Shown: positions 11,889 to 22,500 of the stretch, one piece after another
Layout: each line of letters opens with the position of its first letter
Position numbering within the stretch: the stretch's first letter is position 1
Source of the DNA: NORP259 sp041398705
Lineage (GTDB): Bacteria > Planctomycetota > UBA1135 > GCA-002686595
DNA: 64,000 bases
Reading direction: 5' to 3'
Assembly: GCA_041398705.1 (NCBI GenBank)
Contig: JAWKUI010000001.1
Span: 682,001 to 746,000 of the forward strand
Made by a program: the position numbers and the translations under genes
Notes under the pieces: generated by a model
Database searches by the model: none
What the model was told of the DNA's origin: nothing
Seen by the model: the letters and a program-made list of their open reading frames with translations, nothing else

Positions 11889-12899
11889 ATGGACAACGTA
11901 CTGCTCGAGCTCCTGGCCCTGCTGGCCGGTTTTGCGCTGCTTTCGAAGGGCTCCGACGCCCTGGTCGAGGGCGGCGAGGACATTGCAAACCACTTCCGCG
12001 TGAGCCCGCTCACGATCGGCTTGACCGTGGTGGCCTGGGGCACTTCGCTGCCGGAGCTGGTCATCTCGACTTGGTCGGCGATCCACGGCAAAGCCGGGGA
12101 ATCGCTCGGTACCGTCGTGGGCTCCAACGTCGTGAACCTCGGCCTGGTGCTCGGTGCCTGCGCCGTGATCCTCCCGGCCACCATCGAATCGAAAGTGCGC
12201 CTGCGCGACGGCATCTGGCTGATCGCGTCGCTTTTGTTGCTCGTCCTGACCCTCAAGGACGGCGTGCTGACCCGTTGGGACGGCCTGATCCTCGTCGGTG
12301 CGTTCCTGTATTACCAGTGGGGACTGCTGCGCGCGGGCCGTGCCGAGGGCATCGCCGCGCGGGCGATGGATGCAAAATCCGAGTCCGACGAACCGGCACC
12401 GATCGGCGAGTCGACCTTGAAGCGCGACCTGATCAAGGTGCTGCTTGGCAGTCTGGCCATCGGCGTCGGGGCGCGTACCGCAATGTGGGGCGGCGAGATG
12501 CTCGCCCTGCGCGTGGGCATGGCACCGACGGTAGTGGGTCTCACCGTGTTCGCCCTCGGCACCTCCCTGCCCGAACTCTTCGCCGGCATCGCCAGCGCGC
12601 GGCGCGGGCAGGCGGAAATGGGGCTGGGCAACGTGCTCGGCAGCAACGTGTTCAACGTGCTCGCCGCCCTCGGAATCGCGGTGGTGACGAGCCCGATCGC
12701 CGATGCTGGCGGTGAGGTGCACAAGGTGCTCACCCGCGACATCCCGGTGGCCTTGGGCTTCAGCGTGATGCTGCTGGCCTTGCCCTTCTTGCCCCGGGAA
12801 TGGGGGCGCATGAAAGGTGTTGCCGTGCTCGGCGGCTACGCCTTGTACACCGCGTACCTGATGCACGTCGGCGTGGTGCACTACGACCCGCCGACGTGA
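11889..12899 (+). CDS. Calcium/sodium antiporter, CaCA family (YrbG-like)
   Basis: This integral inner-membrane protein exchanges Ca2+ for Na+ or H+. The 336 residues show the internal duplication diagnostic of the family. The first alpha repeat has GTSLPELVIS followed by GSNVVNLGLVLG. The second has GTSLPELFAGIASARRGQ followed by GSNVFNVLAALG. A hydrophilic loop of about 40 residues (near 165-200) separates the two five-helix halves. The start MDNVLLELLALLAG at 11889 begins the first helix; a longer frame adds an arginine-rich leader. The gene is divergent from the C26 amidotransferase and convergent with the agmatinase-family gene. Confidence 0.92.
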   Translation: MDNVLLELLALLAGFALLSKGSDALVEGGEDIANHFRVSPLTIGLTVVAWGTSLPELVISTWSAIHGKAGESLGTVVGSNVVNLGLVLGACAVILPATIESKVRLRDGIWLIASLLLLVLTLKDGVLTRWDGLILVGAFLYYQWGLLRAGRAEGIAARAMDAKSESDEPAPIGESTLKRDLIKVLLGSLAIGVGARTAMWGGEMLALRVGMAPTVVGLTVFALGTSLPELFAGIASARRGQAEMGLGNVLGSNVFNVLAALGIAVVTSPIADAGGEVHKVLTRDIPVALGFSVMLLALPFLPREWGRMKGVAVLGGYALYTAYLMHVGVVHYDPPT

Positions 12900-12915
12900 T
12901 CGGCGGGCCTAGGAC

Positions 12916-13959
12916 TCAGCGCCGGTTTTGCAGGGAGAGACCGCAGAGTTTGTAGAGCAGGCGCGCTCCGACGATCGCGTCCCAACCGTTGCCTTCGGGA
13001 TCGGCGACGGCGCCGGGGCTGACTTCGCACAGGTCGAACCCGACGACCTGCTTGCCGGCTTCGGCCAGGGCGCCGAGCAGGGCCAGGGCTTCGCCCCAAA
13101 GCAGGCCACCGGGAACCGGGGTGCCGGTGCCGGGGCACAGCGACGGATCGAGGCCATCGACGTCGAAGGTGACGTAGATGCGATCGGGCAGCTGTTGGAC
13201 CGCGTTCTGGATCAGCGAGCGCAGGGCCGAGCCGTCGAGGCGCGCGGCGCTCCATTGGTCGTCGAAAATCGCGAGGATGCGGTCGTCGGACTGGATGCGT
13301 TCGATTTCGCGCTCGCCGACATCGCGCAGGCCGATCTGTACGAGGCGCGACACGCCGGGTGCGCTTTCGAGCACGTTGTGCAGGATCGAGGCGTGGGAGT
13401 AGCGGAAGCCCTCGAACGCCACGCGCAGGTCGGCGTGCGCGTCGATGTGCAGGATGCCGAGGCCGGGGTAGGCGGCGGCGCAGGCTTGCATGGCGCCAAG
13501 GGGCACCGAGTGGTCGCCGCCGAGGATCGCAGGGATGCGGCCCTGGGTCAGGGCGCGTTGGGCGAAGAGGCGCACCGCGTCGTTGACGCGTTCGCCGAGT
13601 TCCTCGATGCGGGCGAGGGCGGCGCTGGCTTCGGTGTCCGCCGGATCGACGTGCCCGCCCATCTCGATGATCGGTTCGGTGAGCTTACGCGCCTCGCGGT
13701 TCCACTTCTTGAAGCGCACATCGGTGTGCCACGCGATGCCGGCCTGGTACGGGCGACCGAATTGGCGGTCGAACAGGTCGATTTGGTGGCTCGCGGAGTA
13801 GACGGCGCGCGGACCCCGGCGCGTGCCCGGCCGGTAGGAGGTCGTGGCGTCGAAAGGCACCGCCAGGATCTGGATCTGGCACTGCTCGGCGGGGGTGGAG
13901 AGGCCGAAGAGGCCGCTGCCGGGGGCAGCGGCGGCATCGGGGTCGAAGGACTGGCTCAC
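12916..13959 (-). CDS. speB: Agmatinase/arginase-family ureohydrolase
   Basis: Members hydrolyse agmatine to putrescine and urea or related guanidino compounds, using two Mn2+ ions. The 347 residues contain all metal motifs: GGDHS at 147-151, DAHAD at 173-177, SHASI at 188-192 and DVDGLDPS at 266-273. The C-terminal EVSP motif is also present. Agmatinase is the most likely activity because of SHASI and the overall resemblance, but guanidinobutyrase or formiminoglutamase activity cannot be excluded. The protein is somewhat longer than typical SpeB (about 306), with an N-terminal extension and an insertion around residues 70-110. The gene stands alone. Confidence 0.85.
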   Translation of the reverse strand: MSQSFDPDAAAAPGSGLFGLSTPAEQCQIQILAVPFDATTSYRPGTRRGPRAVYSASHQIDLFDRQFGRPYQAGIAWHTDVRFKKWNREARKLTEPIIEMGGHVDPADTEASAALARIEELGERVNDAVRLFAQRALTQGRIPAILGGDHSVPLGAMQACAAAYPGLGILHIDAHADLRVAFEGFRYSHASILHNVLESAPGVSRLVQIGLRDVGEREIERIQSDDRILAIFDDQWSAARLDGSALRSLIQNAVQQLPDRIYVTFDVDGLDPSLCPGTGTPVPGGLLWGEALALLGALAEAGKQVVGFDLCEVSPGAVADPEGNGWDAIVGARLLYKLCGLSLQNRR

Positions 13960-14223
13960 GGGAGTCGGGGGGCGGTCGGGGGCAGTGGTGGGCGGGTACG
14001 CCGCCGCAGGTGCGGCATCCTAGCCCGGCCGGCGCCGGGGTGAAGGGCGCGCGGGCAGGTTCTCCCTATCGGACGCAGGGCGGATGAAGGAAAGGTGAAG
14101 TCGAGGGCCTTGGGTCTTCGACGGCGGCGAGGCGGTCCGGCGGGGGGCGCTCCGGGGTCGGGAAGTGAGGGTCTTGGTGGGCTCAGAAGGATCCGCTGGG
14201 GAGCCAAGTCCGTGCCGTCCCGC

Positions 14224-15234
14224 TCAATTCTGCAGGCGTTTGAGCATGGTCACGCGGCCGATCGCATTCCAGTCCTGCACGATGAGGTTGCCTTCGCGGT
14301 CCCAGCTCAAGCCGTGGGGGGAGGTGAACAGGCCGTCGTAGAGCTGGCTTTCGGGCACGGGGTGCTGGGCCCAGAGGTGCTCGTCCGGCTGGTCGCCGAG
14401 GAAAGCGAGCGGGTAGCCGTGTTTGCCGAGGAGGGTTACCCGGCCTTCGAGCTCGGCGACGGCGCAGAGATCGCCGCGCAAGGACACCGCGCACGGGCGC
14501 CGCAGGTGCACGGCGTGGACTTCGACGAAGCCGAGTTCGAGGTCGAGATGCACGAGGCGGCGGTTCTCGCGGTCGCAGACGAGCAGGCGGGGGCTTTCGA
14601 AGCGCGTGTCGAGCGCCAAGCCGTGGCACGTGCGGAAGAGGCCGTTTTCTTGGCCCTGGCCACCGACGGTTTTGAGCAGCTTGCCGGTGGCGTCGAGTTT
14701 GTGGATCCGGTTCGAGCCGTAGCCGCAGGCGATGAACACCGAGCCGTCGGGCGCGCTGACGACGGCGGTGACGCCTTTGAGCCCGCCGGGGATCTCTCCC
14801 GTGGATGCGTTCGGGATGGTCAGCAGGATTTCGCCCTCCAGGGAGAGCTTGTGGACTTTTTCCGTGCCCAGGGCCGCGCCCCAGAGGACTTCGGTATCGC
14901 CCTCTTGCGCGAGGTTCAGGCAGTGGATGGTTTGGGTCGTGGGGCCGAAGCTCTTCTGGAAGTGGCCGTCGGCGGAGAAACGAACGATGCCGTGTTCGGC
15001 GTCGGTGCTGACGTAGACGCGTCCTTGCCCGTCGACCGCGATGCCGCCGTGGGTCGGGCCGAGATTGGCGTTTTCGGGCAGGGCGCCCCAGCCGGGCACG
15101 GTTTCGAAGCGGTACCGGCCGTTGCCGGTGAGCTGCACGCTGGTGACGACCTTGCCCGCGGGCGGTTTGCCGTGATCGTCGTGGGCGGCGAGGGGCAGGG
15201 CGAGGGTGAGGAAGAGCAGCGCCGGGGATTTCAT
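14224..15234 (-). CDS. Secreted NHL/six-bladed beta-propeller protein
   Basis: The 336-residue protein begins with a Sec-type signal, MKSPALLFLTLALPLAAH. The mature part consists of repeating strands typical of NHL/SMP-30-type propellers, for example GGIAVDGQGRVYVSTDAEHG, CHGLALDTRF and SPHGLSWDREGNLIVQDW. Such proteins bind ligands or act as lactonase-like enzymes in the periplasm, but no catalytic residues can be assigned here. A histidine/aspartate cluster (AHDDHGK) follows the signal. The gene is divergent from the ECF sigma factor across a 283-base region that shows no clear promoter. Confidence 0.75.
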   Translation of the reverse strand: MKSPALLFLTLALPLAAHDDHGKPPAGKVVTSVQLTGNGRYRFETVPGWGALPENANLGPTHGGIAVDGQGRVYVSTDAEHGIVRFSADGHFQKSFGPTTQTIHCLNLAQEGDTEVLWGAALGTEKVHKLSLEGEILLTIPNASTGEIPGGLKGVTAVVSAPDGSVFIACGYGSNRIHKLDATGKLLKTVGGQGQENGLFRTCHGLALDTRFESPRLLVCDRENRRLVHLDLELGFVEVHAVHLRRPCAVSLRGDLCAVAELEGRVTLLGKHGYPLAFLGDQPDEHLWAQHPVPESQLYDGLFTSPHGLSWDREGNLIVQDWNAIGRVTMLKRLQN

Positions 15235-15517
15235 CGGGGGGAGGGGGCTGGCTTTGGGGGGAGGGGCGGCGGTTTTGGCGAGCGATGGGGGCCTGGGGAT
15301 CTTAGCGGATGGGGGCGGCGGGCCCGACTTCGGGGCGCGGGTGCGCCGGCCGCTTTGGCCCGCCGGAAGGGCCCACAAGTGCCCCCAGGAGACCCTATGG
15401 GCCCCCCTCAAGGGGGAAGACCGGTCGGAAGGGGGTGGGGTGGCGGGCCGCGGGCAGCAAGAATTGTAAAAAACACCAAGCCCCACGCCCCTTGCTCCGT
15501 TTGTCCCGCACAAGGCC

Positions 15518-16141
15518 ATGAACGACCCCTCCGTGCCGCAGCTCCTTCAGCGCTATCGAGGTGGTGACGCCCAGGCGTTCACCCCCCTCGTCCAGCGCTA
15601 CCAGGCCCAGCTCCTGGCGTTTGCCCGGGGCATGCTCGGCAGCACCGGACCCATCGAAGACGTCGTCCAGGAGGCCTTCCTACGCCTGGCCCGCAAGCCA
15701 CCCGAGATCGCCGACATCGGGTTGCATCCGGAACAGGCCGCGGCGCACCTCTCCGCGTGGTTGCACCGCGTCACCCGCAACCTGTGTGTGGACATGATGA
15801 GATCCGAAGCCAAGCGCCGCGAGCGTGAACAACATGTGGCCGCCACCGAGGCGGTCTCGGGCGGCATTGCCCAAGTCGAAGCCTCCGACACCCGCGCCGC
15901 CGTCGAGCGCAGCCTGGACCAGCTCCCCGCCGAACAGCGCGAGGTGCTGGTCTTGCGTCTTTTGGGCGACAAGTCCTACCGCGAGATCGCGGAGATCACG
16001 GGCAAGAAGCTCGGCACCATCGGCTGGCTCGTCAGCCGCGGCCTCTCGACCCTGAGCCGTGAATTGGGGTCCCTCGTGGACAGCGCCGAGGGCGCGTCCG
16101 CCGCCACCCAACCGAACAACGACGGCCTGAACCTGGCCTGA
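15518..16141 (+). CDS. ECF-type RNA polymerase sigma factor
   Basis: This 207-residue sigma-70 family protein has region 2 in the first half (FTPLVQRYQAQLLAFARGML, then VVQEAFLRLARKP) and region 4 in the second half (LDQLPAEQREVLVLRLLGD, then SYREIAEITGKKLGTIGWLV). It lacks regions 1 and 3, as expected for an ECF factor directing RNA polymerase to stress or envelope genes. The stop lies 11 bases before the next start, so it is co-transcribed with the anti-sigma/VWA fusion, its likely antagonist. The target promoter is not obvious in the GC-rich region upstream. Confidence 0.93.
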   Translation: MNDPSVPQLLQRYRGGDAQAFTPLVQRYQAQLLAFARGMLGSTGPIEDVVQEAFLRLARKPPEIADIGLHPEQAAAHLSAWLHRVTRNLCVDMMRSEAKRREREQHVAATEAVSGGIAQVEASDTRAAVERSLDQLPAEQREVLVLRLLGDKSYREIAEITGKKLGTIGWLVSRGLSTLSRELGSLVDSAEGASAATQPNNDGLNLA

Positions 16142-16152
16142 GGAGCTGCGAC

Positions 16153-19100
16153 ATGAAGCACGAACCGAACCAAGACCCGACCCCGGCCGAACTCGAGATG
16201 CAGGAAAAGCTCTGCGCCTACCTGTTCGGCGAATTGGACGCCGCCGAGCGCGCCCACGTCGAAAGCCGCCTCGCCGAATCCGCCGCCTGGCGCGCCGAAC
16301 ACGAGCGCCTCGCCGGCACGATTTCCCTGGTGCAGGGCGCGATGACCGACCTGCCCAGCGCCAAGAACACCCTCTCCGCCGCCGCCATGGACAACCTTCA
16401 AGCGGTGGCACGCAAGCAGACCAACGCCAGCAAGGGCGGATCGGTGCTGTTCATGCGCCGCTTCATGCCCGTAGCCGCGGGGCTGATCGTCGTCCTGGGT
16501 GGCGTCTGGATGGCCGGTGAGCAATTCCAGCGCACCGGCGCGGACGGGATCTCCGGCGAGAACGTTGTCGCCAGTCGTCCAGAAGCATCCACCTTCGCAC
16601 CCGACTCCGACGAACTGGCCGCAGTCGACGCCCGCGATGATGCCCTCGGGCAACTCGTGGCTAATGACCGCACGAGCCTGATGGCCGAAGTCGTGGAGTT
16701 CCGCCGGCAAGCAGAACCGGTCGCGAAGAAAAGCGCCGGAGAGCTCAAAGACGAGTCGTCCTGGGGGGAACCCGCTGGAGAATTGGAAGGCATGGCGAGC
16801 CGCGGGCTTGAGAACACCGAATCCAAGCCAGGGGGTCCCAGCGCTGGGTTCTACTTCGACGAAGGTTCGGACGGTGGGGCGAGACCAGATGGACGGGACG
16901 CGAAATCGGCCGTGCCAGTCAGGTCGGCTGGCGCTGACTCCTCAGGGACCAGTCGCTCGGGGTTGCCGGAGTTTCGCGTTATCCCGTCCGGAGGGATTGA
17001 GATGCAAGAAGATGCTCCGCAACCGGAAGCCAATGTCTATCTACTCCGCAGTGGTGCTGCCCCCGGAGCAGAGGTGACCGACCTCGATGGTATTCTTCCC
17101 CCGTCAGCGAGTCCGCAGGAGATCGTCCCCGGCGGCGTGGTAACGGGGGAAGGGGATTGGCTGCTCGGCAAAGGAACCGCCGGTTCCGCCAAGCTCCAGG
17201 ACGCAGCGCGTGGACCCGCTACGGGCCACGGCGGGCACTACCGTGGTCCTGGAGATTCGGTCGCAGCGGGCGGTGGTGGTGCTCCCGGCGGTGGGCCCGG
17301 AACTCCGGGGTCTGCCCCGGGTACTCCTGGGGCTCCTGGCCCCGGCGCGCCCACGGGCCAGCCGATTGCTACTGAAGCAATGCGCTTCGACCTTGCTCGA
17401 TATCAGGAAGTTATGGCCAGAGAAGACTCGGGTGCATCTGGAAACGCCCCGAGCGAAAAAGACGCTGCGTCGAAAGAGGATACGAATGCACTCAAGTGGC
17501 ACCCACTCAGTTCTGGCTCTGAAGCGAAAGCCAGTGCGGAGCTCCCTGCAGTTGTTGCGGGGTTGCCCGTGACCGAAGAAGAGGTCGCTGAACTCGCGGA
17601 AGTCGAAGCCGTGATCCAGGACTTCGAGATCTCCGACCACTTCGAAACCGACCAAGAAGCCCCCGCCGCCGAAACCCGCGGTCGCTTCGATCGCAAAACC
17701 AAAACCCCCGATCCCCGCACCCGCGAGGAGATCGAACGGGACCTGCGCGCCGCCATGGAAGCCCGGGCCGCCGCCCGCTGCCAGGAGATCGTGGTGACCT
17801 GCACGCCGCGGCCCAAGGAATCCCTGCGCGACATGTACTTCCGCTGGTGGGGCGACAACCCGTTCGTCTACACCTCGAGCGATCCGCTGGCCACCTTTGC
17901 GGCCGACGTGGACACGGCGAGTTACACCCTGGCGCGTCGCTACCTGGTGGACGGCTACTTGCCCACCAAAGAACAAATCCGCACGGAGGAATTCGTCAAC
18001 TACTTCGATGGTGACGTGGCTCCGCCGACCGATGCGCAGACCTTCGCGGTCGAAAGTCAGGTCGTGCAAAGTCCCTTCGGCGGCGGTGCCAACCGCTACA
18101 TGCTGCGGGTCGGCGTGCGCGGCAAGGTCGTGCCGAAGAATGAACGCCCGCCGATGTCGCTGGTCTACGTGGTCGATACCTCGGGTTCGATGCGCGAAGG
18201 CAACCGCATGGAGCTGGTCAAACACTCCCTGCGCCTGCTCGGCACCGAACTCGACGGCCGCGATCAGGTCGGCATCGTGGCCTTCAACTCGCAGGCCCAC
18301 CTGGTGCTGCCGATGACCTCGATGGACGAGCGCGCCACCTTGGAAAGCGCCCTGCAGGGACTCAGCCCCGATGGCAGCACGAACGTCGAAGACGGCATGC
18401 GCCTCGGATACGAGCTCCTGTCGCGGGTTCCCGGCGAAGGCCGTCTGCGCCGCGTCGTGCTGATCTCCGATGGTGTCGCCAACACGGGCAACACCACCGC
18501 GGAAACGATCCTCGCCCAGGTCCAGGACCACCGCAAGAACGGCATCCTGCTGTCGACCATCGGCGTGGGCATGGGCAACCACAACGACGCCCTGCTCGAG
18601 CGCCTGGCCGACCGCGGTGATGGCATCTGCGACTACGTGGATGACGAGCAGCAGGCCCGCAAGGCCATGGTCGAGCGCTTCTCCGGCGGCTTCATCCCGA
18701 TCGCCCGCGATCTGAAGATCCAGGTCGAGTTCGACGGCAAACACGTGCTGCGCTATCGCCAACTCGGGTACGAAAACCGCGCCGTGGCCGACAAGGACTT
18801 CCGCAACGATGCGGTGGACGGTGGTGAAGTGGGTTCCGGGCACCAGGTGACCGCGCTCTTCGAGCTCGATTGCGTCGACCTGCCCGCCGGCAAGCTGGAA
18901 GAGGCCCTGCGCCTCGGCACGGTGCGCCTGCGCTACAAGTCGGTGGCCACCGGCGCCGACGAAACGGTGACCGAATCCGAGTTCGCAGTGAGCAGCGAGC
19001 AGCCGGGCCAGCCGATGGAAGCCGCCACCCCCGGCATGCAACGCAGCCTGGTGGCCGCCCAGTTCGCCGAAGTCCTGCGTCGCTCAAGCCACGCCCAAAC

Positions 19101-19416
19101 CGACGACTTCGGTGCCCTGCTGGCCGCCGCCACCCGAGTGGCCGACCTGCCCGAATTCGCCGGCGACAACGACACCCGCGAACTGCGCGGCATGATCGAA
19201 CGCGCCGGCAGCCTCGGCCTCGGCGAACGCCCGCGCCTGAGCGAGCTCGACCAAACCGTCGACGTCTACAAGCGCCACCGCTACCTCGTCGAAACCGAGC
19301 GCCAACTGCGCGGCCAACTCGAGCAGCAACGCTTGAACGAAATCGAGCGCATCAACCGCGAACTCGAGGCCCGCATCCGCGACCTGTGCCTTGAAGAGGC
19401 GCGCCAGGGCCGCTAG
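16153..19416 (+). CDS. Anti-sigma-like/VWA (YfbK-type) fusion membrane protein
   Basis: The 1087-residue protein combines three parts. Residues 1 to about 95 look like a zinc-less anti-sigma N-terminus (LCAYLFGELDAAERAHVESRLA). One membrane helix follows near residues 101-120 (RRFMPVAAGLIVVLGGVWMAG). A low-complexity linker of about 420 residues contains a Gly/Pro-rich run near 370-415. From about residue 560 comes the YfbK-type module: a vWF N-terminal domain (NPFVYTSSDPLATFAADVDTA), a VWA domain with an intact MIDAS motif DTSGSM near residue 674, and a C-terminal DUF3520-like domain. The topology would place the VWA outside the cytoplasm and the anti-sigma part inside, allowing envelope signals to reach the adjacent sigma factor. 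That mechanism is inference. Confidence 0.88.
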   Translation: MKHEPNQDPTPAELEMQEKLCAYLFGELDAAERAHVESRLAESAAWRAEHERLAGTISLVQGAMTDLPSAKNTLSAAAMDNLQAVARKQTNASKGGSVLFMRRFMPVAAGLIVVLGGVWMAGEQFQRTGADGISGENVVASRPEASTFAPDSDELAAVDARDDALGQLVANDRTSLMAEVVEFRRQAEPVAKKSAGELKDESSWGEPAGELEGMASRGLENTESKPGGPSAGFYFDEGSDGGARPDGRDAKSAVPVRSAGADSSGTSRSGLPEFRVIPSGGIEMQEDAPQPEANVYLLRSGAAPGAEVTDLDGILPPSASPQEIVPGGVVTGEGDWLLGKGTAGSAKLQDAARGPATGHGGHYRGPGDSVAAGGGGAPGGGPGTPGSAPGTPGAPGPGAPTGQPIATEAMRFDLARYQEVMAREDSGASGNAPSEKDAASKEDTNALKWHPLSSGSEAKASAELPAVVAGLPVTEEEVAELAEVEAVIQDFEISDHFETDQEAPAAETRGRFDRKTKTPDPRTREEIERDLRAAMEARAAARCQEIVVTCTPRPKESLRDMYFRWWGDNPFVYTSSDPLATFAADVDTASYTLARRYLVDGYLPTKEQIRTEEFVNYFDGDVAPPTDAQTFAVESQVVQSPFGGGANRYMLRVGVRGKVVPKNERPPMSLVYVVDTSGSMREGNRMELVKHSLRLLGTELDGRDQVGIVAFNSQAHLVLPMTSMDERATLESALQGLSPDGSTNVEDGMRLGYELLSRVPGEGRLRRVVLISDGVANTGNTTAETILAQVQDHRKNGILLSTIGVGMGNHNDALLERLADRGDGICDYVDDEQQARKAMVERFSGGFIPIARDLKIQVEFDGKHVLRYRQLGYENRAVADKDFRNDAVDGGEVGSGHQVTALFELDCVDLPAGKLEEALRLGTVRLRYKSVATGADETVTESEFAVSSEQPGQPMEAATPGMQRSLVAAQFAEVLRRSSHAQTDDFGALLAAATRVADLPEFAGDNDTRELRGMIERAGSLGLGERPRLSELDQTVDVYKRHRYLVETERQLRGQLEQQRLNEIERINRELEARIRDLCLEEARQGR

Positions 19417-19438
19417 ACACAGCCGGTACCAGCAATAA

Positions 19439-19480
19439 GGGCGGGGCAGCAGGTGAAAACCTGCTGCCCCGCCCCCTTGT
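19439..19480 (+). terminator. Terminator hairpin between convergent genes
   Basis: A perfect 16-base stem with left arm GGGCGGGGCAGCAGGT closes on a GAAA tetraloop. It lies 22 bases after the VWA gene stop and 26 bases before the end of the convergent CarboxypepD_reg gene. The T tract is weak on both strands, so it may serve as a bidirectional terminator through stem strength. Confidence 0.75.
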
Positions 19481-19505
19481 GTCGAGTTGGCGTGTTTCCT
19501 CGTGC

Positions 19506-22500
19506 CTACTCCTGCTCAGGGCTGGTGATGTGCACACGACTTTCTTGACCCGCCCGAATCGTCGCTTTTGTGCGGGGACCTTCTGGATCCAAGGCCAGCC
19601 AGATGTCCCCTGGCGGAAGGGCCTCAAAGTGGAACTCTCCCGATCTTCTAAACTCCATGCTGAGTACTGTGCCCCCAGTTTCGGTGTGGAACGCGTACAA
19701 GGGCATGTACTCCTGAGGGGAGTCTACTGTGGCCACCAGACTCCCGGATTCGCATGCGGTGACGCGGACGATTTGCGTATCACCACCTAGGAAGTGAACA
19801 GCCTGCTCCTGGAACGTGAAAGTGCGGGTACCCCATTCGTTCAGGATTCCCGGCATCAAGGTGTAGTGGCCAGGTTCCAAGTTCACAAAGCGGTATGTGC
19901 CGTCTTCCTGGTCTTCTACTTGAAAGGATCTCCCCGTTGATTGAATCAGGGTGAGATTTCCACTCAGTGAACTGAGATCCAGGTCCATGTCCGCGGAAAG
20001 CACAACCTCGATCGTGAGTACTCCGGTAGGGACATCCAAGTCGAGCTTGAAGGAACTCGAAGCCGGAACCCGAATCGGATCCTTGCGCATGCAGGCGTGA
20101 TACCCCTGTTCATTGTAAACCGTAACGGCGTAGTCGCCAGGCTTGGACAGGAGAAGGGAATAGTTCCCCATGGCATCGGTCACAGTCTGGCGCGCAGGCG
20201 AGTCAGGGGATTCCTTGAGTTGCAGGGAAACGATTGCCATAGGCACGGCCGTCTCTCCTTCGCGCACGGTGCCTTGGACCAGCACCGCTTCCTTTCCAGG
20301 GCTGTCGAACACGACTGTGGTTGTGTGCCCGGATTCCACGGTGATGGTCCTATCGAATCCGAGTTCTGTTTCTCGAAGATCCCCGGGGTCCAGCTCTGGA
20401 TTCTCAATTGATGGGGTTGCGATCAGTTGCAATTGGTACTCGCCTTGCGGTAACTCCTCGATCAGGAAACTCCCGTCGGTGGCGATAGGACTTTCTCGGA
20501 TGCTCCACTGACCGATTCGCCAGATGCGGGCGATAGCCGGGCCCGAAAGCCAACCCGGATGGATCATGCCCGCAATCCGGCCTGTACCTTCGAGCGCCAG
20601 TACAATCGAACGGGCTTCGCCACCGGGCAGCAGTTCCACCTGAATCGCTTCCGATTGAAGGTCATTCTCACCGAAAGCGGATACCGTCCAGGTCCCTGGA
20701 GGCAATTGCTCCTGAGCGAACCGGCCCGATTCGTCAGTATCCAATGCGAAACTGTTGTTCCCTTCGGAGGGTTCCGTTCCATCGAGGCACTGAACCCGTT
20801 CTCCTGTGACCATGCCGAGCGTGGGGCGGCCGTCGTGCGTTCGTACCACTCCTGCGAGCGATCCAAGGCCTAGCAATTGCAGCTGAAGATCTCCCGGCCC
20901 TGGAATCTGGATGGGAACCAGTTTGCCCGTGTCGTATCCGGGCGCATTGGCGCGGATGTACCAAGCCCCGTCCGCCACCGATGCAAGCGAAAATCGCCCG
21001 TCCGCATCGGTGAAGCGCTCGCTCACCTTGCCGACCAGCGGGACCGCTCCGTCTGGGTCAAGGTTCGGAAACAGGTCCACGCGGAACCGGTCGACCGGAT
21101 TTCCGGCATGGTCAATGACTCGGCCGGTCACCGATTGGCCGCTTGCCTGCATGACAAACCGGATCGGCGGAGCATCCAGGGGCACAGGCGGGTGCATGCA
21201 TTCGATCTGGTTCTCTCGCAGCCAACGGCGTGCTTTGAGGCGCGAGAGTCCTTCGGGCATGACTCGGTCGGGGGGGACCCCTTCGAACAGAAGGCCAAAC
21301 GCCCATTCGGACTCTTCAAAACCGGAGATCCGGAAGTGCCCCGCTGCGTCGGTTTCGGTCTTGGAGTTGATTTCACCATTCAGAACCTGAGCAGAGTCTT
21401 CACTCAGGATCAAGCGTACGGAAACCCCAGCGGCGGGCTCGCCCGAAGGCCAGAAGACAATTCCTTCGATGCACTGTCCCTTTCCGACCTGCAGATCGAT
21501 GGTTGTGGTTCGGCCAGGCTCCAAGGGGCCGATCTCTTCGGGATCATGCAAGTAGCCGGGTTTCGAACAGCGCACGCTGTAGTAAGCCGGTTGCAGGGTA
21601 TCCGCGTGGAAGCTGCCCTTCGTCACGGGCACTTCGAAGGTGTATCCGCTGCGGGGAAACCATTTCAAGCCAGAGTCGAGCGGACGGGTCTCGTGGTTGA
21701 TTTGATCGAATGTCAGGCGAGCCCCGTCGATTGGGTTGCCTTCTTCGTCCCGGACGGTGCCAGAAACAATGCAGCCGAGTGTCAATTGCACCTCGAGCGG
21801 AGGAAGGAGCCCTGGGGCTGGGACCTCAATCGTTTCTTCAAATGTCGCAATCCCCGGCCCCTGGATGAACAGAACCAATCCCTTCGCGGGGCTCAAACCG
21901 GTCAATGGCAATTCGCCTGCCGGCGAAAGGGGAAGGGGATGGTGTGGCGGGCCGAATCGGGGCCAGCCTTTGGCTGCAATGACCTCCAGATCGTCCATCT
22001 TGCCCTTCCAGCCAGTAGGCGGCAGAACGCGCAAGGTCTGCGCCGCACCGAACTCTGCCGCAATCTCGAGAGGTTCCCCAGAATCCAGCTCGTACCGGAA
22101 GTCCTCCCACAGGAAACTGTACCGCGCCTCCAGCGCGAAGTTCACGACCTTGGTGCCTTGCGCCACCGCTACGCGAAACCGCCCATCAGGCGCCACGTCG
22201 ACCACATGCCGATTGCGCTTCATGGAATCGAGCCCGAAGGTCAATCCCTGGGCCTCGATGGTGGCGTGATCATCCGCCGGAGTGCCCTCCTGGAATCGCA
22301 CACGACCGTCGAGCCAGATCACCTTCCACTTGTCCGGGATCTCCCGCAGTTCCGGCTCCTGAGCCGATACGGGCTTCGCCTGAACCTCCACCACCCTGCG
22401 TTCGACTGGAGTCGGCTCCACAACGGTCACTTCAGCGAGTTCCGCGGACCCGTTTGCAGGAGTCGAAGGTCCGCTGGACGGCCCCGAATCCACTCGCCCC

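Noticed and set aside
17104..19041. 645-codon open frame antisense to the VWA protein
   Set aside because: It lies wholly within a well-supported gene and has the His/Arg/Gly-rich composition of a GC shadow frame.
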